Below are positions 51,233 through 59,848 of a DNA stretch of 64,000 nt, piece by piece; the stretch's first letter is position 1, and the number at the start of each line of letters is the position of its first letter. The notes under the pieces were generated by a model. It had not been told where the DNA came from. It was given only the letters and a program-made list of their open reading frames with translations, and did not search any database. A program made the position numbers and the translations under genes. Origin of the DNA: Kitasatospora aureofaciens (GTDB taxonomy: Bacteria; Actinomycetota; Actinomycetes; Streptomycetales; Streptomycetaceae); contig NZ_JAHTKP010000014.1 of assembly GCF_019192735.1 (NCBI RefSeq), positions 1-64,000 on the forward strand. The letters run 5' to 3'.

Positions 51233-53662
51233 TCAGCGGCCCAGTCGGCCGCGGACCATGCCCAGCATCGCGTTGAGCTCCTCGATCCGCAGCCTTTTCG
51301 CGATGAGCACGAATACGGCCAGCTGGAGGCCGCCGGCCACGACGAGGGAGAGCACACTGCCGGCCCAACCGCCGAGCACCCGCTGGATTCCCAGGCTGGC
51401 GCCGAGTCCGACCAGGGCGGCCGGGGCGCAGGCGGTGGCCAGGCGGGTGTACGTCTTGCCGATCCGCTTGGTGTCCAGCCCGCCGATCTTCTTCTTCAGC
51501 TTCGGCACCGCGACCGTCACCCCGACGGCGTAGGCGAGGCCGTAGCCGAAGGCCATGCCGGTCACCGTCCACTGCGGCGGCAGGGCGAACCAGCAGAGCA
51601 GCGAGAAGCCGGCCTGGCAGGCCGCCACCCAGACGGTGTTGGAGAACGGCGTCCGGGTGTCCTCGTAGGCGTAGAAGCCGCGCAGCATCACGTACTGCGC
51701 CGAGTACGGGATCAGGCCGAGTGCGAAGGCGGAGAGCATCAGGCCGACGTTGGTCGCGTCGTTCAGGGCCGCCCCGCTGCGGCCGACCGCGTAGATCGAG
51801 CGGCCGATCGCCGGGCCGAGCGCGAGGAACAGGAACGCGGCCGGGACGACCGCCACCGCGGTGGTGCGCAGCCCGTACGACAGGTCGTCGCGCACCGCGC
51901 CGGCGTCCTCGTCTGCTGCCGCCCGGGAGAGCCGGGGGAGGACCGCGCTCATGATCGAGACGGTGATGACGGCCTGCGGGAGCTGCCAGATCAGCAGCGC
52001 GTTGGAGAACGCGGAGAGGCCGACACCGCCGTGGCCGCCCTGCTCGGCGGCGCTGCCGGCCGCCGTGGCGAGCTGGGTGATGACCAGGTACCCGGCCTGG
52101 TTGGCGAGCACGAAGAAGAAGGTCCACTTGGCCAGCCGGGCGGCCTTGCCCAGGCCGTGGCCGCGCCAGTCGAAGCGCGGCCGGTAGTGGAAGCCGGCCG
52201 CCCGCAGGTACGGGATCATCGCCAGCGACTGGACGACGAGGCCGATCAGCGTGCCGATGCCGAGCAGTCGCACACCCTCGGGGGTGATGTTCTCCGGGGT
52301 GACGCCGTTGAAGCCCCCGTAGACCCAGATGTAGGCGGAGAAGGTGAAGATCACCACGATGTTGTTGAGGACCGGGGTCCACATCATCGCGCCGAACCGG
52401 CCGCGGGCGTTGAGGATCTGGCCCATCACCACATGGATGCCCATGAAGAAGATGGTCGGCAGGCAGTACCGGGCCAGCGCCACGGTGGTCTCCGCGCGGG
52501 CCGGGTTCTCCATCATCGTGTGCGCGATCAGCTGCACCAGCAGGGGGGCCCCGAGCACCGCCAGGAACACCACGCCGCCGAGCCCGACCATCACCAGGGT
52601 GAGCAGCCGGCTCGCGTAGGCGGTGCCGCCGTCCTCGTCGTTCTTCATGCTGCGCACCAGCTGCGGCACGAAGACGGCGTTCAGCGCGCCGCCGCCGATC
52701 AGGATGTACAGCAGGGTCGGCAGGGTGTTCGCCGCGTTGTACGAGTCGCCCATGACGGCGATGCCGATCGCGCCCGCGATCACCATCGTGCGCAGGAAGC
52801 CAGTACCGCGGGAGACCAGCGTGCCGGCCGCCATGATCGCGCTGGAGTTCAGCAGGCTCGCGACCTTGCCGCCGCCACCGCCGCCCGCCGGGGCGGGCTC
52901 GGTGTCGGGGGCCGCCTGTGCCGTGTGTCCCTCGGCGGCGAGGTCCTCCAGCGGCTCCACGGCGGGCGGCAGCGCCACGGCGGCCACCTGCATGGTGGCC
53001 TCCTCCTCGGAGAGCGGCGGGTCGAACTCGATCGGGGGCACGAACGGGCGTGGCCCGTTGCCGTGACCCTCCTGCGCCGGGTACCCGCCCATGGGCGGGA
53101 ACGGCACGGGGGCGGCCGGCGCGACCGGCGGCGCGGTCTGCGGGACGGGCGCGGGCGGGGGCACCGGCGGCGGGGCCGCGGCCTCCGGCCGGCCGCCGCC
53201 GAACAGCGCGTCCACCCCCACGTACTCGGTGGTCTCGCTGTCCCACGTCGAGTGCGCCGGGCCCGGCTCCCACGGCGATGCGGGCTGCTGCTGTGCACCC
53301 CACTGGCCGTCCGCCGGGGCCTCGTCCCGGGGCTCCCGCCAGCCGGCCGGGGTGTCCCAGCCGGGCTGCAGCGGCGGCACCGGAGGCGAGAACGACGAGG
53401 CCGGGACGGGCGTCGGGTAGCCGCCGGCCTGCGGCGGCAGCTGCGGCGGCACGTCGTACGCGGCGGCCTGCTGCTGCGGCGCGGCCGGCCGGGCGGTGTC
53501 CAGACCGTACGGGTCCTGGCCGCCCTGGTGGCCCTGGTACGCGTCGGCCGCGTACGGGTCCTGGGCGTAGGTGTCGGCCACGTACCAGTCGCCGGACGGC
53601 GACTCGGCGCCCGGCCGGTTCTCACCGCGGCCCGGCGGCCGCTCCTCGCTGCGCCCGGTCAT
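51233..53662 (-). CDS. murJ: Lipid II flippase MurJ (MviN) with long disordered N-terminus
   Basis: 809 residues from ATG 53662. The first ~265 residues are Pro/Gly/Tyr/Gln-rich and cytoplasmic; then a MATE/MOP-fold core of about 14 helices (SSAIMAAGTLVSRGTGFLRTMVIAGAIG; GGGALNAVFVPQLVRSMKND; FYAYEDTRTPFSNTVWV). Moves lipid II across the membrane for peptidoglycan synthesis. In Mycobacterium the flippase is fused to the pseudokinase; here the two are split but adjacent. Confidence 0.94.
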   Translation of the reverse strand: MTGRSEERPPGRGENRPGAESPSGDWYVADTYAQDPYAADAYQGHQGGQDPYGLDTARPAAPQQQAAAYDVPPQLPPQAGGYPTPVPASSFSPPVPPLQPGWDTPAGWREPRDEAPADGQWGAQQQPASPWEPGPAHSTWDSETTEYVGVDALFGGGRPEAAAPPPVPPPAPVPQTAPPVAPAAPVPFPPMGGYPAQEGHGNGPRPFVPPIEFDPPLSEEEATMQVAAVALPPAVEPLEDLAAEGHTAQAAPDTEPAPAGGGGGGKVASLLNSSAIMAAGTLVSRGTGFLRTMVIAGAIGIAVMGDSYNAANTLPTLLYILIGGGALNAVFVPQLVRSMKNDEDGGTAYASRLLTLVMVGLGGVVFLAVLGAPLLVQLIAHTMMENPARAETTVALARYCLPTIFFMGIHVVMGQILNARGRFGAMMWTPVLNNIVVIFTFSAYIWVYGGFNGVTPENITPEGVRLLGIGTLIGLVVQSLAMIPYLRAAGFHYRPRFDWRGHGLGKAARLAKWTFFFVLANQAGYLVITQLATAAGSAAEQGGHGGVGLSAFSNALLIWQLPQAVITVSIMSAVLPRLSRAAADEDAGAVRDDLSYGLRTTAVAVVPAAFLFLALGPAIGRSIYAVGRSGAALNDATNVGLMLSAFALGLIPYSAQYVMLRGFYAYEDTRTPFSNTVWVAACQAGFSLLCWFALPPQWTVTGMAFGYGLAYAVGVTVAVPKLKKKIGGLDTKRIGKTYTRLATACAPAALVGLGASLGIQRVLGGWAGSVLSLVVAGGLQLAVFVLIAKRLRIEELNAMLGMVRGRLGR

Positions 53663-53716
53663 GTCACCTCTTCGCGTTCGTGGGGGAGGCCGGCCCGGTG
53701 GCGCGGGGTCGGCGGT

Positions 53717-56218
53717 TCAAGGACCAACCTTCTCATCACTGGCGGCCCGATCCCGGCCATCCGCGCTGCTGTCGCGCGGTGTCCGTGCAGGACCGTCCCC
53801 GGCGGGGTCGCCGTCGGCACCCTCGGAAGGATCTTCGGAAGGATCTTCGGAGGGAGCCTCGGCGGCGTCCTTGTCCGGGTCCTCGTCCGGAGCCGGCGCG
53901 CCGCCCGCCCCGGTGTCCCCGATCGGCTGGTCGCCGTCCTCGTGCGGCTGCCCGGCCCGCCGCTTGCGCTGGCGGACGAAGCGCAGCGCGGCGAGCAGCA
54001 GCAGGACGACGCCGCCGGCGAAGACGTACAGCACGCCGTTGGTCACCGAGGTGACCTCCACCCGGAAGTCCTTCGCCTCGCCGTACGGCCGCGAGTTCGG
54101 CCCGGTGGTCCAGAGCTGGGCGGTCATCAGGACCGGGCCGTTGTTGCGCGCCTCGGCCTGGAAGCGCACGGTGACGCTCTGCGCGGCCGGGATGACCAGC
54201 TCCTCCTCCTTGCCGACCCGGAGCCGGTTGGGCTGGTGCGAGGTGAGCACCAGCTTGAGGTTGGTGACCGTCTGGGTGAGGTCGTTGCGGACGCTGACCT
54301 GGAGCTGGCCGGTGTTCCCGGCGAGGGTGACCACGCTCTTGGGCGGCACCTTCACCGCGTCGGTCAGCTCCTTGAGGTACTGGGCGACGCCCTTGCGGTA
54401 GGTGCTGCCGTCCGGCGCCTGGGTGCGCCACTCGGTGGACAGCGACCGGACCATGGCGGCGCTGAACGGTCCGCGCACCCGCTGCGGCAGGGTGAGCACC
54501 TGCATCAGGGTGTCCAGGTCGTTCTGGATCTTGTCGGTGCCGCTCAGGTCGGCCGCCGGCAGCTCGGACGCGCGGGCCTGGGCCGGGTAGTCGGTGGCGG
54601 CCGGGACGGCGGTGGTGGCCCCCGGGTCCGGCGCGGCCTGCGCCAGCACGTCCAGCTTCACCGGCTCCACCCACTTGCCGGCCGCCGTCTGGAGGGCGTT
54701 CGCCAGCACCTTGGCGGTGTTCGCGGTCAGCTCGCGCGGCGGCATGACCAGCAGGCCGCGCTGGTTCTGCGGCTGCTCGTGGGTGATCGCGTAGGTCTCG
54801 GCGAGGAAGCGCTGGGTCGCCTGGGTCTGCGCCTGCGGGGTGTTCAGGTCGGTGTCGAAGAGCGCGGAGACGGTGTCGTCGGCGACCACGGCGCTCTGCC
54901 CGTTGCCGATCGGGCGCACCGCGGTCGGGGTGTGGTTGAGCGTGTCCGGCTCCGGCATGCTCGTGCCGTTCACCAGCACCAGGCTGCTGCCCGCCTGCTG
55001 GGTGATCCCGGCGATCTGCTGGTCCAGGTAGCCCTGGTACGGCCAGGCGACGTCGGAGCGGGTGTCGACGGCCAGCCGGCCCTCGACGGTCAGCCGGCCC
55101 GCGGTGGCGGCCTTGTTCAGGGCGGTGCTCATCCCGGTCAGGTCGGAGCCGTTGTGGGCGATCGAGGCGACGTCCGGGTCGGCGTACGGCAGCGACACCA
55201 CCTGGTTGCCGGACTTGGCGACGGCGGCCCGCAGCTTGTCCAGCCAGGCTGTCGCGGCGGCCGTCCCGGTGCCCGGGACGGTGTTGTCGTCCTTGGCCGG
55301 CTTGCCCGACTCCTCGGTGTTCGGCTTCTGCACCCGGTACGGCTTGGTCATCGCGAACGCGGCGTCCAGCAGGTCAGGGTCGATCACCCAGGTCAGTCCG
55401 GAGAGCTTCGACCCGGTGTCCACCAGCTCGTAGAGCCGGCCGCCCGGGGCGAAGTCGGTGGCGAGGCTGTCGTTGCGCAGGACGGACACGGTCTGGTCGT
55501 TGTCGGAGGTGGTCTGCGCGGCCAGCACCGGCCCGTGCACGAGCGGCCAGAGCGTGGCGATCCTGGTCGGCTGGGCGTCGCCGGGGTTCGCGTTGTACGT
55601 CAGGAAGGTCCGGGCGATGCCCAGCGCCCGGTCGCGCTGGTTTTCGGCGGTCGCGCCCCAGGCGTCCACCGCGAGTTCGTAGACGCCGTCGCCGCTCAGC
55701 TGGAGGTCGTTGACCGCGACGCCGAGGGTGTACGGCTGGCTCTGGCCCGGGCCCAGCTCGGGCAGCGCGTACTGCGGGCTGTCCAGCTCCACGCCGTCCT
55801 GGCCGATCGGGGTGGTGCGGGATGCCACCCTCGACAGCTCGCTGCGCTGCTGCAGCGGCTTGCCCGACCACGGCTTGCGCACGGCCGCGTGGGCGCCCTT
55901 GAGCACCGACTTGCCGCCGTTGGTGACGTGCCCGGTGATCGTCACGGTGCCGTTCGGGGCGGCCACCTGCGGGCTCACCGTGTCGATCGTCATGACCACC
56001 GGGGACTCGGCCGAGACCCCGCCGTCCGCCTCCGGCACGGAACCCCCGGCGGGCAGTGCGACGGCCGGCGCGGCCGTGAACAGTGCCAGCGCGGCCCCCA
56101 GGGCGGCCGCGAGCCGCCGGGCCGTGCGGCGCCCCGGCCGCCGCCCGTCGGCGGGGCTCCCGGGCCGTCCAGGCCGTCCGTACGCTCCCAGGCCCGAGTG
56201 CCGTGCCGGCTCACTCAC
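53717..56218 (-). CDS. DUF6049 family secreted, membrane-anchored protein
   Basis: 833 residues from GTG 56218 (GAGGGCGAAACGA ahead); the frame stays open further upstream without a good start. N-terminal signal peptide (RRTARRLAAALGAALALFTAAPAVALPAGG, split by the Arg-rich start), a large extracellular region with Ig-like segments (VTITGHVTNGGKSVLKG; VTLAGNTGQLQVSVRNDL), a membrane helix near the end (about 722–742, VLYVFAGGVVLLLLAALRFV) and a disordered acidic tail. Conserved between murJ and the CCA-type gene in actinobacteria; function unknown, envelope role inferred. Confidence 0.86.
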   Translation of the reverse strand: MSEPARHSGLGAYGRPGRPGSPADGRRPGRRTARRLAAALGAALALFTAAPAVALPAGGSVPEADGGVSAESPVVMTIDTVSPQVAAPNGTVTITGHVTNGGKSVLKGAHAAVRKPWSGKPLQQRSELSRVASRTTPIGQDGVELDSPQYALPELGPGQSQPYTLGVAVNDLQLSGDGVYELAVDAWGATAENQRDRALGIARTFLTYNANPGDAQPTRIATLWPLVHGPVLAAQTTSDNDQTVSVLRNDSLATDFAPGGRLYELVDTGSKLSGLTWVIDPDLLDAAFAMTKPYRVQKPNTEESGKPAKDDNTVPGTGTAAATAWLDKLRAAVAKSGNQVVSLPYADPDVASIAHNGSDLTGMSTALNKAATAGRLTVEGRLAVDTRSDVAWPYQGYLDQQIAGITQQAGSSLVLVNGTSMPEPDTLNHTPTAVRPIGNGQSAVVADDTVSALFDTDLNTPQAQTQATQRFLAETYAITHEQPQNQRGLLVMPPRELTANTAKVLANALQTAAGKWVEPVKLDVLAQAAPDPGATTAVPAATDYPAQARASELPAADLSGTDKIQNDLDTLMQVLTLPQRVRGPFSAAMVRSLSTEWRTQAPDGSTYRKGVAQYLKELTDAVKVPPKSVVTLAGNTGQLQVSVRNDLTQTVTNLKLVLTSHQPNRLRVGKEEELVIPAAQSVTVRFQAEARNNGPVLMTAQLWTTGPNSRPYGEAKDFRVEVTSVTNGVLYVFAGGVVLLLLAALRFVRQRKRRAGQPHEDGDQPIGDTGAGGAPAPDEDPDKDAAEAPSEDPSEDPSEGADGDPAGDGPARTPRDSSADGRDRAASDEKVGP

Positions 56219-56553
56219 TCGTTTCGCCCTCGCCGTTCTCGCTCGCTGCTGATGAATGCTGTTCGCTTGGTGCTGTTCGCTTGACGCTGTCCGCCCGCTC
56301 GATGCCGCGGATGATCCGCGGGCCGAGGCGATCGGCCGTGCGGAGCAGCCGGGAAAGGCAGCCGTGAAGAGTGCGGCCTCCGGTCGCCCGGCCGGCCGTG
56401 GTGGCCCGCGGCACCGCATCCCCTGTCCGGTGCCCGAGACTCGTCCACCGGCATGGTAACGATGCAGCCCATGGTGCGGTGTTGCGGGCCTTGGGGTGAG
56501 ACGCCCAAAACGCGCGGGCGGTTGACCTGCCGGGGCACGTACCCTTGTGAGCC
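56219..56553. promoter_or_regulatory. Divergent region, DUF6049 gene / nucleotidyltransferase, with direct repeats
   Basis: 335 bases without a supportable gene. Two exact direct repeats TGCTGTTCGCTT at 56258–56269 and 56271–56282 (13-base period) and a degenerate third copy from about 56285 lie 40–80 bases upstream of the DUF6049 start. They could be a regulator site or a simple slippage repeat. Confidence 0.5.
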
Positions 56554-58047
56554 GTGTCCACTGCCAATGAGCCCACCGCCGCCACCCATCCTTCCAGCAC
56601 CGCGACCCAGGTCGTACCGGGCCTGAGCGAGGCCCAGGCCTTGGGACTGCAAGAGCTGCTGCGGGTGTCGCCGGTCGCCGACGAGATCGCCCGCCGGTTC
56701 CAGGCGGCCGGCCACCGGCTGGCGCTGGTCGGCGGCTCGGTGCGGGACGCGCTGCTCGGCCGGCTCGGCAACGACCTGGACTTCACCACCGACGCCCGCC
56801 CGCAGCAGGTCCTCAAGCTGGTCAAGGGCTGGGCGGACGCGGTCTGGGACGTCGGCATCGCCTTCGGCACGGTCGGGGCCCGCAAGGACACCCCGCACGG
56901 CTCCTTCCTGATCGAGATCACCACGTACCGCTCCGAGGCGTACGACCGCACCTCGCGCAAGCCCGAGGTCACCTACGGCGACACCATCGAGCAGGACCTG
57001 GTCCGCCGGGACTTCACCGTCAACGCGATGGCCGTCGACCTGCCCGGGCGCGGCTTCGTCGACCCGCACCGCGGCCTGGAGGACCTGGAGGCCCGGGTGC
57101 TGCGCACCCCCGCCACCCCCGAGGAGTCCTTCTCCGACGACCCGCTGCGGATGATGCGCGCCGCCCGCTTCGCCGCCCAGCTCGACTTCGACCCGGCCCC
57201 CGACGTCGTCGCCGCGATGACCGCGATGGCCGAGCGGATCACCATCGTCTCGGCCGAGCGGGTCCAGGCCGAGCTCAACAAGCTGCTGCTGGCCGCCCAC
57301 CCGGTGAAGGGCCTGCGGCTGCTGGTCGACACCGGCCTGGCCGGGTACGTGCTGCCCGAGCTGCCCGCGCTGCAGCTGGAGAAGGACGAGCACCACCGGC
57401 ACAAGGACGTCTACGAGCACTCGCTGACCGTCCTGGAGCAGGCCATCGACCTGGAGCAGGACGGCCCCGACCTCACCCTGCGGTTGGCCGCGCTGCTGCA
57501 CGACATCGGCAAGCCGCGGACCCGCCGCTTCGAGTCGGACGGCCGGGTCTCGTTCCACCACCACGAGGTGGTGGGCGCCAAGATGACCCGCAAGCGGATG
57601 CGCGAGCTCAAGTACTCCAAGGAGCTCACCGAGGACGTCTCGCGCCTGGTCGAGCTGCACCTGCGCTTCCACGGCTACGGCGGCGGCGAGTGGACGGACT
57701 CCGCGGTGCGCCGCTACGTCACCGACGCCGGGCCGCTGCTGGAGCGCCTGCACAAGCTCACCCGATCCGACTGCACCACCCGCAACCGCAAGAAGGCGAC
57801 GGCGCTGGCGCGCACCTACGACGGCCTGGAGGAGCGGATCGGCGAGCTGAAGGCCCAGGAGGAGCTGGACGCCGTCCGCCCGGCGCTGGACGGCAACCAG
57901 ATCATGGAGCTGCTCGGCCTCAAGCCCGGCCCGCAGGTCGGCAAGGCGTACAAGCACATGCTCGAACTCCGGCTGGAGCACGGCCCGATGGAGCACGACG
58001 AGGCGGTGGCCGCGCTGCGCGCCTGGTGGGCGGAGCAGCAGGGCTGA
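56554..58047 (+). CDS. cca: CCA-adding-type tRNA nucleotidyltransferase / poly(A) polymerase family with HD domain
   Basis: 497 residues, GTG start. Nucleotidyltransferase head LALVGGSVRDALLGRLGNDLDFTTDARP with the DxD metal pair, RRDFTVNAMAVDL, RRxAxDFxxDP-like RMMRAARFAAQLDF, and an HD phosphohydrolase domain LAALLHDIGKPRTR. Streptomyces tRNAs here lack encoded CCA, so a CCA-adding enzyme is needed. S. coelicolor SCO3896 at this position has CCA-type activity, while other family members act as poly(A) polymerases, so the gene name is by similarity. Confidence 0.93.
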   Translation: MSTANEPTAATHPSSTATQVVPGLSEAQALGLQELLRVSPVADEIARRFQAAGHRLALVGGSVRDALLGRLGNDLDFTTDARPQQVLKLVKGWADAVWDVGIAFGTVGARKDTPHGSFLIEITTYRSEAYDRTSRKPEVTYGDTIEQDLVRRDFTVNAMAVDLPGRGFVDPHRGLEDLEARVLRTPATPEESFSDDPLRMMRAARFAAQLDFDPAPDVVAAMTAMAERITIVSAERVQAELNKLLLAAHPVKGLRLLVDTGLAGYVLPELPALQLEKDEHHRHKDVYEHSLTVLEQAIDLEQDGPDLTLRLAALLHDIGKPRTRRFESDGRVSFHHHEVVGAKMTRKRMRELKYSKELTEDVSRLVELHLRFHGYGGGEWTDSAVRRYVTDAGPLLERLHKLTRSDCTTRNRKKATALARTYDGLEERIGELKAQEELDAVRPALDGNQIMELLGLKPGPQVGKAYKHMLELRLEHGPMEHDEAVAALRAWWAEQQG

Positions 58048-58076
58048 GCCGTGCGATGAGCTGAGCCGTGCGACGA

Positions 58077-58105
58077 GGGGTGGTCCCGGGACCCGGGACC
58101 ACCCC
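58077..58105. terminator. Terminator between the nucleotidyltransferase and LppU-like genes
   Basis: 11-base stem (58077–58087 with 58095–58105), seven-base loop, between convergent genes. An imperfect direct repeat GAGCCGTGCGA (58046 and 58063) lies just before it. Confidence 0.75.
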
Positions 58106-58119
58106 TCACGTGTGTCTGC

Positions 58120-59068
58120 TCAGTTGTTGATGCTCTGCAGGCAGAGGACGTAGCTCAGGGCCGGTGACCCGGAGTACTTGCGGATGTAGTTGCTGTCGGC
58201 CTTCGGCTGCTGGTCGCAGACCTTCTCGTCCGAGGTGGCCAGGTACTTCCAGAGCACCTTGTACTGGGCGCGCGAGTCGCTGCACGCCAGCATCGTGATC
58301 CTGGGGTTGGGGTCGTGTGTCGCGGTGGTGCCGTTCTCGTTGCGCAGGCAGTCGCCCGCCTTGGCCTGGTCGATGACCTCCGGCGTCGCGACGGGGACGG
58401 GCGGCAGGGTCGGCGTGACCAACGGCGGGAGCGTGTACGTCGGCATGGGCACCGGCTGCGGCGAATAGGTGGGCATCGGCGGCACCGACACGCTGGGCAT
58501 CACGATCGGGTGGACCGGGCCGGGGTCGTTCTTGGGGGACAGGGCGCCGGTGGCGATCAGGGCGATCACCGTGATGATCCAGCCGGCCGGCAGCAGCAGC
58601 ATGAACATGTGCGGGCGCTTGGACAGCGGGACGCCGGGGTCGAGCTGCGGGCCGTGGGTGCCGGGGGCGGGCGGCGGCAGCTGCTTGATCTTGTTGTGGG
58701 CGCCCAGGTTCAGCAGCAGGGTGACGATCGTGAAGACCGCGCCCGGGTAGCTCCACCAGCCCTGGACCAGGGTGCGGGCGGACATGTTGCGCACGGTCGC
58801 GTCGCCGCAGACCCGGCAGAACGGCCCGTGCTGCTTCAGGAACCGCATGATCACGATGATGCCCTGGTGCCCGCGGACGGTGGTCTCCACGGCGGGGAAA
58901 CCGCCGCAGAACCGGCAGACCGGGCCGCCGCCCTGGGGCGCCGCGGCCGGGTAGCCGTAGCCGGGGGCCTGCTGGGGGTAGCCGTACGCCTGGTCAGCCG
59001 GCGGCGTACGGGTTGGCGTCGTTGGGCGGCGGGGCGCCGTAGGGCATCTGGGGAGGCGGAACGGACAA
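58120..59068 (-). pseudogene. LppU/SCO3897-like membrane protein with one-base frameshift
   Basis: From TTG 59068 (GGGGGACCTC ahead) the frame reads MSVPPPQMPYGAPPPNDANP and stops at 58994–58996. Removing one base (A at 58996) joins it to the open frame that continues DQAYGYPQQAPGYGYPAAAP, two Cys pairs (CRFCG and CRVCG), two membrane segments, a Pro-rich stretch and a C-terminal domain AGDCLRNENG…YKVLWKY…SYVLCLQ shared with the next gene. Rejoined length about 315 residues. Without repair only GTG 58890 remains, which loses the first Cys pair. Either a real frameshift or a sequencing error. Confidence 0.7.
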
Positions 59069-59112
59069 GAGGTCCCCCGGGGAAGAGGTGACGGTGACGG
59101 AGTAAGGAGAGG

Positions 59113-59751
59113 TCAGGACGTCCCGACCGGCGGGACGCCGGCAGGGCGCAGCGGGCCGAGGCAGAGCACGTACCGCTTCTTGTTCCAGCGGCGGCCGCTC
59201 TTGCCGGAGACCGTGCTGGTGGTCCCCGGCGTCTGCCGGCAGCGGTTGGTGTCGGTGGTGTCGTCGAACTTCGACAGCACCCGGTAATTCGCCTTGGAAT
59301 CCGTGCACTTGACGATTTCGACATCGCGCGAGCCGCCCACCCGGACGCAGTCGCCCGGCTTCGCGCTGCTGACGCTCGGCCCGCTGACGAAGTACCCGAC
59401 GGCGATCACGATGGCGCTGAGGACGACGCCGACGAGCTTCAGCCTGGACCGGATGCTGCGCTTCCCGGCCGGCCCGGTGGCGGGCGCGGCGGGCTGCGGG
59501 TAGCCGTTGGGGCCTGCGGGTGGAGCCGGGTGACCGTACGGCGGCGGAGCCGGCTGGCCGTACGGCTGCTGTTGCGGCTGACCGTACGCGGGCGGCGGCG
59601 GCCCGTAGCCGGGCGGTCCTGGCTGCGCGGGCACCTGCGGGGGCGGGCCGTACGGCTGAGCTCCGTACTGCGGCGGAGGGCCGTACTGCGGGGCCTGCGG
59701 GGGCGGCCCGTACTGCGGTGGCGGCCCGAACGGGCCGGGCGGTGTGCTCAT
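59113..59751 (-). CDS. LppU/SCO3897-like membrane-anchored protein
   Basis: 212 residues from ATG 59751. Pro/Gly/Tyr/Gln-rich N-terminus of repeated YGPPPQ units (1–90), one membrane helix (about 107–127, LVGVVLSAIVIAVGYFVSG) and an extracellular domain with four cysteines (KPGDCVRVGG, IVKCTDSKANYRVLSKF, NRCRQTPG, RYVLCLGPL). Paralogue of the frameshifted gene just downstream on the same strand; the spacing of 44 bases suggests one transcript. Function unknown. Confidence 0.85.
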   Translation of the reverse strand: MSTPPGPFGPPPQYGPPPQAPQYGPPPQYGAQPYGPPPQVPAQPGPPGYGPPPPAYGQPQQQPYGQPAPPPYGHPAPPAGPNGYPQPAAPATGPAGKRSIRSRLKLVGVVLSAIVIAVGYFVSGPSVSSAKPGDCVRVGGSRDVEIVKCTDSKANYRVLSKFDDTTDTNRCRQTPGTTSTVSGKSGRRWNKKRYVLCLGPLRPAGVPPVGTS

Positions 59752-59848
59752 CAGGTAGTCCCCCGTGACCGAGTGCTGTCGCTCCGACAGGTCTGACGTA
59801 CCTTAGCGACCCGCTCGGACGCTACCCGTTTCGAGGCCCCACGGGATG

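Noticed and set aside
52031..56284. A very long plus-strand open frame (over 1400 codons) opposite murJ and the DUF6049 gene
   Set aside because: It is a shadow of high-GC codon use: rich in Arg/Gly/His/Val with no domain, while the opposite strand encodes recognised proteins.
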